This document shows, piece by piece, positions 15,571 through 22,498 of a stretch of 43,512 bases of DNA. The notes beneath the pieces were generated by a model that ran no database searches, was not told the DNA's origin, and was given only the letters and a program-made list of their open reading frames with translations. Each line of letters opens with the position of its first letter. Positions within the stretch are counted from its first letter, which is position 1. The position numbers were made by a program, and so were the translations under genes. The stretch spans positions 1 to 43,512 of the forward strand of contig JAIEMQ010000064.1 of NCBI GenBank assembly GCA_019752015.1. Direction: 5' to 3'. Source of the stretch: Cyanobacteriota bacterium. GTDB lineage: Bacteria > Acidobacteriota > Vicinamibacteria > Vicinamibacterales > UBA2999.

Positions 15571-17918
15571 GCGATCGGCATAGTCAAAGTAAAAGTCGCC
15601 CCCTGGCCTTCACGCGAAGAGACGCGAATGGTGCCGCCTTGTTTCTCCGCGAGCGCGCGCGCGATCGTCAGGCCGAGACCGGTGCCGGCAATGCGGCGGG
15701 TGTCGCTGCCGTCGAGCTGTGTGAACGGTTCGAAGATGAAGTCGACCTTGTGCGATGGAATGCCTGGACCATGATCGCGAATCGCGATCGCGGCCATGTT
15801 GCCTTCGCGGCCGGAAACCACTTCGACCTTCGACCCGCTGGGCGCGTGCTTCACGGCGTTCGACAGCAGGTTGACCAGAACCTGCACCGTGCGATCCGGA
15901 TCCGCAATCACGTCCTGGATGCCCTCGGCCGTGTGCGTGATCGTGACGCCTGACTCCCTGGCGAACGCCTCGACGGAGCGCACCGAGTCCTCGACGATCG
16001 GCTGCAGCCGCGTCCGCTTCGGCGACACCATCATCTCGCCGGCTTCGATCTTCGACATGTCGAGGATGTCGTTGACGATCCTGATCAGGCGATCGGCGTT
16101 GGACAGCGCCACGCGCACGAGCTGATCGGCATCTTCGTTGCCGGTCATGTCCTCGGCGATCAGCAGCTGCATCGAGGCGCGGATCGACGTCAGCGGCGTG
16201 CGCAGCTCGTGGCTCACCATCGAGATGAACTGCGACTTCAGCCGCTCGAGCTGGCGCGCCATCGTTACGTCGGAGCCGAGGCCGATCAGATACGACGTCT
16301 GCCCGCTCTGTCCGCGTAACGCCATCACCGTCCACGCGATCACGTGCCGCGCGCCGTTCTTGCCGATCCAGATGCGATCGAGCTTCACCGGCTCGATCGA
16401 TGCGGCCAGCCGAGGAATGCCGTCGCGAATCCCGGCGCGGTCCTCGTCGAGCAGGAACGGCACCTCCCAGCACGCGCGCCCGGCCACTTCCGACATCGAC
16501 ACGCCCGACAGCTCCTCGCAGGCGCGGTTGAAGCGCACGATCTGTCCCTGGGAATCGAGCACCATGATCAGGCTCGGCGCCGTGTCGAGGATCGCCGACA
16601 CGAAGTCGCGCTCCGCTCGCAGCTCCGACTGCGCGTTGACGCGGTCGGTGATGTCGCGCGCCATGCCCTGGAAGCCTTCGATGCGCCCGCCGGTGATGAT
16701 CGGGCGCACGTGCTGGCCGACCCAGATTTCCTGGCCGTCCTTCTTGCGGACCGGGAACTCGAGATACGTCGACTCCCGCGTCTTCGCCGCCTTTTCGTAG
16801 AAGCCCATCGCGCGCGGCACCCAGTCGGGCCGCATCAGCTCGAAGTACTTCATCGAGAGCAGCTCGCCCTCGTCGAAGCCGAGGATGCGCATTGCCACCG
16901 GGTTGACGAACGTGAACCGGCCGAACGGGTCGGTGCGGTAGATCATGTCGCTCGCGTTGTCGACGAGATCGCGATAGCGGCGCTCGGTCCGCTCGACCGC
17001 GTTCGTGCGCGCCTGCACCTGGCGATGCAGCGAGCGGTTCCAGATTGTGCCGCCGACAAACAGCAGCGCCACGAATCCGCCGCCCAGTGCGAGCGTCATG
17101 GCGTAGCGTTCGAGCCAGCTGCGGCGGACCGGGCTGCTCAGATACTGCTCGACGATGCGATCGAACTCGCCGCTGTTCTTCAATCGATCGAGCGCCACTC
17201 GCAACGGCGCGACGATGTTCTCGCGGCCGGGCAGCACGGCCAGGTGGTATGGGCGCGAGATCAGCGGTACTTCGGTCGCGTTTTCCGCCAGCGGGCCCAT
17301 CAGGAACCGCATCGTCAGGTGATTGCCCGCGACGCCGTCCACTTCGCCCCGCTCGAAGGCGCGGATCTCGTCCTCGCGGGTCCCGACGATCGTCAACGCC
17401 GGACGCCGCGATTCCGGCAGCGCCGCCAGCAGCTGGTGATTGATCGAGTTCTCGTCGACCGCGATACGCAGGCCCCAGAGATCGTCGAGACCGCGCGGAT
17501 AACGCGGCAGCCCGGGCCGCATCATCACGACCTGCGCGAGCGTCCAGGTTTGATCGAGCAGCTGGTACCGGGCGGCGCGATCCTCGGTGTAGGACAGGAA
17601 CATCACGTCGGTCTTGCCGGCGTCGAATTCCTTCATGCGCTCTTCGCGAGGCCCGAGGCGGACTTCGACGGTCATGCCCGCTTCCCGAGCGAGCGCCCGG
17701 ATCAGATGAATGTTGAAACCCTCGGGGCGGCCCTGCTCGTCGAGGTATTCGTAGGGAGGAAACTGCTGGTCGCCGCCGTAAACGATTGAACGCGACGGTA
17801 TCGCCTGCGACAGCCCTGAGCGAGCGTCGGCTAGTGCAGGCGAGTCGAAGGGCGCCGAGGCGAATGAAGCCCCGGCACACACCAGGCCTGCGATCAGGAG
17901 GACCAGCTGGCGGCGCAC
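15567..17918 (-). CDS. hybrid periplasmic-binding-domain PAS sensor histidine kinase
   Basis: A 783-residue kinase. A signal peptide (VRRQLVLLIAGLVCAGASFA) is followed by a bacterial extracellular solute-binding type 3 domain (about residues 45-270, IVYGGDQQFPPYEYLDEQGRPEGFNIHLI). Next come one transmembrane helix (about 272-295), two PAS domains, HisKA with the phospho-acceptor H570 in MVSHELRTPLTSI, and HATPase with N (LLSNAVKHAP), G1 (DHGPGIP) and G2 (GTGLGLTIA) boxes. The start is taken at GTG 17918, because a longer frame to 18002 would translate the heptamer array at 17933-17964. It probably senses a small polar ligand such as an amino acid. No response regulator is adjacent. It is divergent from pruA, which makes a proline or glutamate signal a reasonable guess. 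Confidence 0.85.
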   Translation of the reverse strand: MRRQLVLLIAGLVCAGASFASAPFDSPALADARSGLSQAIPSRSIVYGGDQQFPPYEYLDEQGRPEGFNIHLIRALAREAGMTVEVRLGPREERMKEFDAGKTDVMFLSYTEDRAARYQLLDQTWTLAQVVMMRPGLPRYPRGLDDLWGLRIAVDENSINHQLLAALPESRRPALTIVGTREDEIRAFERGEVDGVAGNHLTMRFLMGPLAENATEVPLISRPYHLAVLPGRENIVAPLRVALDRLKNSGEFDRIVEQYLSSPVRRSWLERYAMTLALGGGFVALLFVGGTIWNRSLHRQVQARTNAVERTERRYRDLVDNASDMIYRTDPFGRFTFVNPVAMRILGFDEGELLSMKYFELMRPDWVPRAMGFYEKAAKTRESTYLEFPVRKKDGQEIWVGQHVRPIITGGRIEGFQGMARDITDRVNAQSELRAERDFVSAILDTAPSLIMVLDSQGQIVRFNRACEELSGVSMSEVAGRACWEVPFLLDEDRAGIRDGIPRLAASIEPVKLDRIWIGKNGARHVIAWTVMALRGQSGQTSYLIGLGSDVTMARQLERLKSQFISMVSHELRTPLTSIRASMQLLIAEDMTGNEDADQLVRVALSNADRLIRIVNDILDMSKIEAGEMMVSPKRTRLQPIVEDSVRSVEAFARESGVTITHTAEGIQDVIADPDRTVQVLVNLLSNAVKHAPSGSKVEVVSGREGNMAAIAIRDHGPGIPSHKVDFIFEPFTQLDGSDTRRIAGTGLGLTIARALAEKQGGTIRVSSREGQGATFTLTMPIA

Positions 17919-17932
17919 GGGCGAATTGTAAT

Positions 17933-17964
17933 GGGACTTGGGGCCTGAGACTTGGGGCTTGGGA
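17933..17964. repeat. heptamer tandem repeat, unit ggggctt
   Basis: Four 7-bp units (gggactt, ggggcct, gagactt, ggggctt) and a partial unit lie in the divergent promoter region between the sensor kinase and pruA. A related array with the same unit lies inside sucB at 36741-36770. Confidence 0.8.
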
Positions 17965-18013
17965 AGAAGTGCGAAGTAAAATAGTAGGTCTGTCTGATTC
18001 ACAAGGAATGGTC

Positions 18014-19648
18014 ATGTCTGATGTCTTCGCCGGCCGCCGCCGGGTACCGCGTCCAGAAAACGATCCCAATCTCACCTACGCGCCGGGAACGCCCGCACGC
18101 GCCGAGCTGAAAGCCCGGCTCGAGCAGATGGCCGCGGAAACCGTCGACATCCCGATCATCATCGGCGGCAAGGAGTGCAGAACGGCCACCACCGAGAAGG
18201 TCGTGATGCCGCACAAGCACGGTCACGTGCTGGGCAATTTTCACAAGGCGACGGAAGAGCACGTCCGTCAGGCTGCCGAGGCAGCCGTCAAGGCCCGCAA
18301 AGAATGGTCGAGCTGGTCGTTCGACGATCGCGCCGCCGTATTTCTGCGCGCCGCGGAGCTGCTGACCACGACCTGGCGATCGACTGTCGTCGCCGCCACC
18401 ATGCTCGGGCAGTCGAAGACCGCGTTCCAGGCGGAAATCGACGCCGCGTCGGAGCTCGTGGACTTCTGGCGGTTCAACGTGGCGTTCGCGCAGGAGTTGT
18501 TGTCGGAGCAGCCGGACAGCACGCACGCGGTCTGGAACCAGATGGAGTATCGCCCGCTCGAAGGCTTCATCTACGCGGTGTCGCCGTTCAACTTCACCGC
18601 GATCGGCGGCAACCTCGCCGGCGCGCCGGCGCTGATGGGCAACGCCGTGTTGTGGAAACCGGCGAGCACGTCGATGCTCAGCTCCTACTACGTGATGCGC
18701 CTGCTCGAGAGCGCAGGCCTGCCGCCGGGTGTCATCAACTTCCTGCCGGGCGATGCGGTGTCGATCTCGAACACGATTCTCGATCATCCCGATCTCGCCG
18801 GTATTCATTTCACGGGCAGCACCGGCGTCTTCAACAGCATGTGGCAGAAGGTCGGCCAGAATCTCGGCAAGTATCGAGGCTACCCGCGCCTGGTCGGCGA
18901 AACCGGCGGCAAGGATTTCATTGTCGTGCACCCGTCCGCGGATCCGCAGGCGGTGGCGGTGGCGGCGGTGCGCGGCGCATATGAGTTCCAGGGGCAGAAG
19001 TGTTCGGCGGCGAGCCGCATGTATGTGCCGAAGTCGCGCTGGAACGACATCCGCGATCGCATGGTCGCGATGATGAAGGAGATCACGGTCGGCGACGTTC
19101 GTGACTTCCGCAACTTCATGGGCGCGGTGATCGACAAGAAGTCGTTCGACAAGATCTGCGGCTACATCGACGACGGCAGGAAGAACGCGAAGGTGATTCA
19201 CGGCGGCGGCTGCAAGGGCGATGAGGGCTACTTCATCGAACCGACGCTCGTGGAATCGGCGGATCCGTCCTATCGCCTGTTGTGCGAAGAGATCTTCGGA
19301 CCGGTGTTGTCGGTATATGCCTACGAAGATGCGAAGTGGAGCGAGACGCTCGAGCTCGTCGATCGCACGTCGCCGTACGCGTTGACGGGATCGGTGTTCT
19401 CGACCGATCGCGCCGCGATCATCGAGGCCGCCTCGGCGCTCCGCAATGCGGCCGGCAACTTCTACATCAACGACAAGCCGACCGGTGCGGTGGTCGGTCA
19501 ACAGCCATTCGGCGGCGCACGCGCCTCCGGCACGAACGACAAAGCGGGATCGAAGATGAATCTCGTGCGATGGGTGAGCGCAAGAACGGTGAAGGAAACG
19601 CTGGTGCCGCCGACGGACTACAAGTATCCGTTCATGTCCGGGGAATAG
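18014..19648 (+). CDS. pruA: L-glutamate gamma-semialdehyde dehydrogenase (1-pyrroline-5-carboxylate dehydrogenase)
   Basis: A 544-residue aldehyde dehydrogenase of the monofunctional P5C dehydrogenase type, about the usual length. Catalytic residues are visible: E296 in VGETGGKD and C330 in GQKCSAASR. The NAD-binding segment is HFTGSTGVFNSMW, and YRPLEGFIYAVSPFNFTAIGGNLAGAP is typical of this subfamily. It oxidises glutamate semialdehyde to glutamate, the second step of proline catabolism. The start at 18014 is chosen because AAGGA lies six bases upstream; the ATG at 18008 abuts that site. No proline dehydrogenase is next to it. The 3' end overlaps the convergent PLP enzyme gene by 31 bp. 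Confidence 0.92.
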   Translation: MSDVFAGRRRVPRPENDPNLTYAPGTPARAELKARLEQMAAETVDIPIIIGGKECRTATTEKVVMPHKHGHVLGNFHKATEEHVRQAAEAAVKARKEWSSWSFDDRAAVFLRAAELLTTTWRSTVVAATMLGQSKTAFQAEIDAASELVDFWRFNVAFAQELLSEQPDSTHAVWNQMEYRPLEGFIYAVSPFNFTAIGGNLAGAPALMGNAVLWKPASTSMLSSYYVMRLLESAGLPPGVINFLPGDAVSISNTILDHPDLAGIHFTGSTGVFNSMWQKVGQNLGKYRGYPRLVGETGGKDFIVVHPSADPQAVAVAAVRGAYEFQGQKCSAASRMYVPKSRWNDIRDRMVAMMKEITVGDVRDFRNFMGAVIDKKSFDKICGYIDDGRKNAKVIHGGGCKGDEGYFIEPTLVESADPSYRLLCEEIFGPVLSVYAYEDAKWSETLELVDRTSPYALTGSVFSTDRAAIIEAASALRNAAGNFYINDKPTGAVVGQQPFGGARASGTNDKAGSKMNLVRWVSARTVKETLVPPTDYKYPFMSGE

Positions 19649-20715
19649 CGATCAACGAAGCCTTCGGTGAAGAGCGCCGGCATGCCGCCGGTGTGAAGGA
19701 AGACGATCGTCTCCGTTGGCGGGATGTCGCCCGCGCGGAGATGCCGGACCATCGCGGCCGCGGCCTTTGACGTGTAGCAGGGATCGAGCAGGATCGCTTC
19801 GCTGCGCGCGAAGAGCGTGATGGCTTCGAGCGCCGCCGGCGTCGGGATCCCGTAACCTTCGCCGATGAAGTTCTGATCGGTCACGAGATCTTCCCGCTCG
19901 AGCCGCTCGGGCAATCCGAGGAGAGCCGCCGCTTCGTTCGCGATTCGCTTCGCCCGCTCGATCTTCTCCGGCTCGCCGGCGCTGACCGCGACGCCGTACA
20001 CGCGATACGGCGCCGCGCAGAGTTTGGCGCCGAGCGTCAGCCCCGCCTGCGTCCCGCGGGATCCGCTCGCGTAGTACAGACGCGACGGTCCGCCTTCGCC
20101 GATCCGGCTTCGGCGAGACAGGCTCATATCGTGTAATTGTTCGACGAGCTCCACGGTTCCCCCGATGTATCCGCACACGCCGATGCCGCTCGAGCCGCCG
20201 ACCGGAATCACATACGGAACACGGCCCGCCGCCCGCTCCTCCGCGGCGACCGCGGCCACGACCGCCTCGTCCTGGCCGACGGCGAGCATCGGATCGACGG
20301 ACGGCACGAGCCTGATCGCCGCGCCATACAGCTTGTCGAGCAGCAGGTTGCCCGCGATCGCCGGCTCATCGACGCTCGTTGTCAGCACCAGCACGCAGCG
20401 CATGCCGGCCACGCACGCGGCTGCCGCAGTCATGCGGGCATGATTCGATTGCACCGCGCCCGTCGTGATCAGCGTCGTGGCGCCCTGCGCGCGCGCATCG
20501 GCGACGAGGTATTCGAGCTTGCGCGCCTTGTTGCCGCCGAGGCCGAGCGCGGTGAGATCGTCGCGCTTGATCAGGATGCGCGGGCAGGTTTCGCTGCCGC
20601 CGAGGACGGCGCGGAGACGCGTCGCTTCATAAAGTGGCGTCGGCAGTGTGGCCAGCGGCAGACGCGGCCGGGTGGCGAGCGCGCGATGCACGCGCGCAAC
20701 GGCAGCAGCACTCAT
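19618..20715 (-). CDS. D-cysteine desulfhydrase / ACC deaminase family PLP enzyme
   Basis: A 365-residue fold-type II PLP enzyme. The PLP-binding lysine is K63 in GLGGNKARKLEYL, the cofactor phosphate loop is SGSRGTQAGL, and the C-terminal active-site motif is FLHTGGMPALF. These features define the D-cysteine desulfhydrase/ACC deaminase family. The desulfhydrase reaction (D-cysteine to pyruvate, sulfide and ammonia) is the more common activity, but the two cannot be told apart securely here. The start overlaps the stop of the RluA-type gene as ATGA, so the two are translationally coupled. The C-terminus overlaps pruA in the opposite direction. Confidence 0.82.
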   Translation of the reverse strand: MSAAAVARVHRALATRPRLPLATLPTPLYEATRLRAVLGGSETCPRILIKRDDLTALGLGGNKARKLEYLVADARAQGATTLITTGAVQSNHARMTAAAACVAGMRCVLVLTTSVDEPAIAGNLLLDKLYGAAIRLVPSVDPMLAVGQDEAVVAAVAAEERAAGRVPYVIPVGGSSGIGVCGYIGGTVELVEQLHDMSLSRRSRIGEGGPSRLYYASGSRGTQAGLTLGAKLCAAPYRVYGVAVSAGEPEKIERAKRIANEAAALLGLPERLEREDLVTDQNFIGEGYGIPTPAALEAITLFARSEAILLDPCYTSKAAAAMVRHLRAGDIPPTETIVFLHTGGMPALFTEGFVDRYSPDMNGYL

Positions 20716-21698
20716 TCGGCCAATCCCTCCTTCGCCAGGGCTGCGGAGGGCAAGCCTATCGCGGCTGCCAGCGCGGTCATGTCTTCCGGCAGCGGCGCCT
20801 CGATCACGACCTCGCGGCCCGTTCGCGGCTGACGAAACGAGAGTCGCCAGGCATGCAGTGCCTGCCGAGAAAATTTGTCAGCCGCCTGCACGCCGGCTCC
20901 CGGCTCCCGGCTCCCGGTTCCCGATCCATACGCGGCATCCCCGACAATCGGCCACTGCTTCGCGGCCAGATGCACGCGAATCTGGTGCGTCCGTCCGGTG
21001 ATCAGGCGGCATCGCACCAGCGAGAAGCCGTTGGCCGTCGTCAGCCGTTCGTAGCGTGTCACCGACGGTTGGCCGCCGCGATCGGTCACGGTCACCCGCC
21101 GTCGATCCCACGGATCGCGATCGAGCGCGAGATCGATGCTGCCGCGAAGCGGCGACGGTTTGCCTCGCACGATCGCCAGGTAATCCTTGTCGATGCGCCG
21201 CGCATTCATCGCGCGCTGCATCGCCGCGTTGATATCGGTCCGTTTCGTGACGAGCACGATGCCCGAGGTCAGCTTGTCGAGCCTGTTGACCAGCGCCGGC
21301 GTTGATCCATCCGGCCACGCTTTCGCGATCGCGAGCACGCCGTTCATCAATGTGCCCGATGCATTGCGGAACGACGGATGCACGACCAGCCCCGCCGGCT
21401 TGTTGATGGCGATCAGATCGTCGTCTTCGTAGAGGATGGCGAGCGCGATGGCCTGGGCTTCCGGTCTCGCGCGCTTCGGGATCTCGGCGATGCGGACCCG
21501 CAGCTCGTCGCCCGCCTGGACGCGCCACGCCGCCCGCGAGGGCGCCGCGCCGTTGATCAGCACATCGCCGGCCTCGATCCATTTCTGGATCCGGTTGCGC
21601 GATACCGCCTTTTCGCGGCGCAGATGCCGCAGCAGCACGAGATCAACCCGCACACCGTCATCGCCGCGATCGAGCGCGATCCTTCGCCAGTCACTCAC
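20712..21698 (-). CDS. RluA/RluD family pseudouridine synthase
   Basis: About 328 residues. An N-terminal S4 RNA-binding domain (SRNRIQKWIEAGDVLING) is followed by the RluA catalytic domain with INKPAGLVVHPS, the catalytic aspartate in NRLDKLTSG, and RLITGRTHQIRVHL. The usual histidine before RLD is asparagine here. The start is set at GTG 21698, because the longer frame to 21731 would begin inside the terminator hairpin of the upstream gene. Between AAYGSG and RQALHAWRLSF the protein has an extra loop encoded by a heptamer array at 20897-20924. It modifies uridines in rRNA or tRNA. It is coupled by ATGA to the PLP enzyme. Confidence 0.85.
   Translation of the reverse strand: MSDWRRIALDRGDDGVRVDLVLLRHLRREKAVSRNRIQKWIEAGDVLINGAAPSRAAWRVQAGDELRVRIAEIPKRARPEAQAIALAILYEDDDLIAINKPAGLVVHPSFRNASGTLMNGVLAIAKAWPDGSTPALVNRLDKLTSGIVLVTKRTDINAAMQRAMNARRIDKDYLAIVRGKPSPLRGSIDLALDRDPWDRRRVTVTDRGGQPSVTRYERLTTANGFSLVRCRLITGRTHQIRVHLAAKQWPIVGDAAYGSGTGSREPGAGVQAADKFSRQALHAWRLSFRQPRTGREVVIEAPLPEDMTALAAAIGLPSAALAKEGLAE
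20897..20924. repeat. heptamer tandem repeat inside the pseudouridine synthase gene
   Basis: Four 7-bp units (ctcccgg three times, then ttcccga) sit within the coding region. They encode part of the loop SGTGSREPGAG on the minus strand, between two conserved catalytic-domain motifs. The unit equals that of the intergenic array at 14126-14153. Because 28 bp is not a multiple of three, flanking changes must have restored the frame. Confidence 0.8.
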
Positions 21699-21711
21699 AG
21701 GTTCAGCGTAC

Positions 21712-21752
21712 AAAAAAGTGGGCCCGGACACCCCTGGAAAATGTCCGGGCCC
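21712..21752 (-). terminator. intrinsic terminator after the first GNAT gene
   Basis: On the minus strand an 11-bp perfect stem (GGGCCCGGACA with TGTCCGGGCCC) and an 11-base loop are followed within two bases by six T. It ends the S8 protease-GNAT transcript. The stem and loop are almost identical to the terminator at 25151-25188. Confidence 0.9.
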
Positions 21753-21787
21753 TAAACGAGTGACGCGTGAGACTGACGGAGCTTGGA

Positions 21788-21811
21788 CTAGTACTAGTTC
21801 TAGTACTAGTT
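21788..21811. repeat. hexamer repeat of actagt
   Basis: Four consecutive 6-bp units (actagt, actagt, tctagt, actagt). Each full unit is palindromic. It lies at the stop codon of the first GNAT gene, whose TAG (21806-21808) is part of the last unit. Confidence 0.8.
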
Positions 21812-22498
21812 AATCGAGACCGCCTTCGGCTCCTGCGACAGGCGCTGCAGGCGCCAGTCGTCGGCGACGATGCCCCACAACACCTGGTCGTGGTGCACGC
21901 CGTTGCGGATGAAGGAGCGGCGCAGCACGCCTTCCTGCACCGCGCCGATCTTGCGGAGCGCGCCGTTGCCGCGGCCGTTGGCGACCGCCGCGCGGGCCTC
22001 GAGGCGATTGACGCCGATCACGTCGATGGCGAAGTCGACCACCATCCGCGCGCCCTCGGCGAACATGCCCGTGCCCCAGAACTGCGAGCCGATGGCGAAA
22101 CCCCATTCGGCGGTGGTGAAGCCCTTCTCGAGCGACCGCACCTGGAAGATGCCGACTGCCGTCGTCATGCCCTTGGGCACGACCGCGAAGCAGGCGTAGT
22201 TGCCGGCCTGGCGCTCGTTCTGCGCCCACATGATGAAGGCCTCGAAGCCCTCGACGCTGGTCGGCGGCGGCGAGATGAAGCGGGCGACTTCTTCAGTCGT
22301 CAGCATCGCCAGCAGCGACGGCGCGTCGTCGAGACGCAGGTCGCGGAGCGTGAAGGTCGATGCCGCCATCACCGGCAGGCCGGCCTTCCAGTCGCTCGTC
22401 GTGACGACGGTTTCAGTGTTGCGCATATCCAAGTTCGCCGTGCGAATCATGGTCGTGGCTCGTTCGAGAGTGTTGGGTTGAAAGGGCATCTTCTCCAT
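21806..22498 (-). CDS. GNAT N-acetyltransferase, RimJ/RimL type (copy 1)
   Basis: A 230-residue acetyltransferase. After a variable 45-residue N-terminus come STFTLRDLRLDDAPSLLAMLTTEEVARFI, the strand-4 region TAVGIFQVRSLEKGFTTAEWGFAIG, the acetyl-CoA loop QFWGTGMFAEGARMVVDFA, and the family's NRLEARAAVANGRGNGALRKIGAVQEGVLRRSF. It would transfer acetyl from acetyl-CoA to an N-terminus or small amine in the cytoplasm; the substrate is unknown. The start codon overlaps the stop of the S8 protease (TAATG), so it is translated with the protease. A second copy is paired with the second protease at 25210-25869. Confidence 0.85.
   Translation of the reverse strand: MEKMPFQPNTLERATTMIRTANLDMRNTETVVTTSDWKAGLPVMAASTFTLRDLRLDDAPSLLAMLTTEEVARFISPPPTSVEGFEAFIMWAQNERQAGNYACFAVVPKGMTTAVGIFQVRSLEKGFTTAEWGFAIGSQFWGTGMFAEGARMVVDFAIDVIGVNRLEARAAVANGRGNGALRKIGAVQEGVLRRSFIRNGVHHDQVLWGIVADDWRLQRLSQEPKAVSIN

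Noticed and set aside
17918-18002. Longer N-terminus of the sensor kinase starting at ATG 18002
   Set aside because: It would translate the heptamer array and place 28 unconserved residues before a normal signal peptide; GTG 17918 starts the signal peptide.
21698-21731. Longer N-terminus of the pseudouridine synthase starting at GTG 21731
   Set aside because: That start lies in the loop of a strong terminator hairpin and its T-run for the upstream GNAT transcript.
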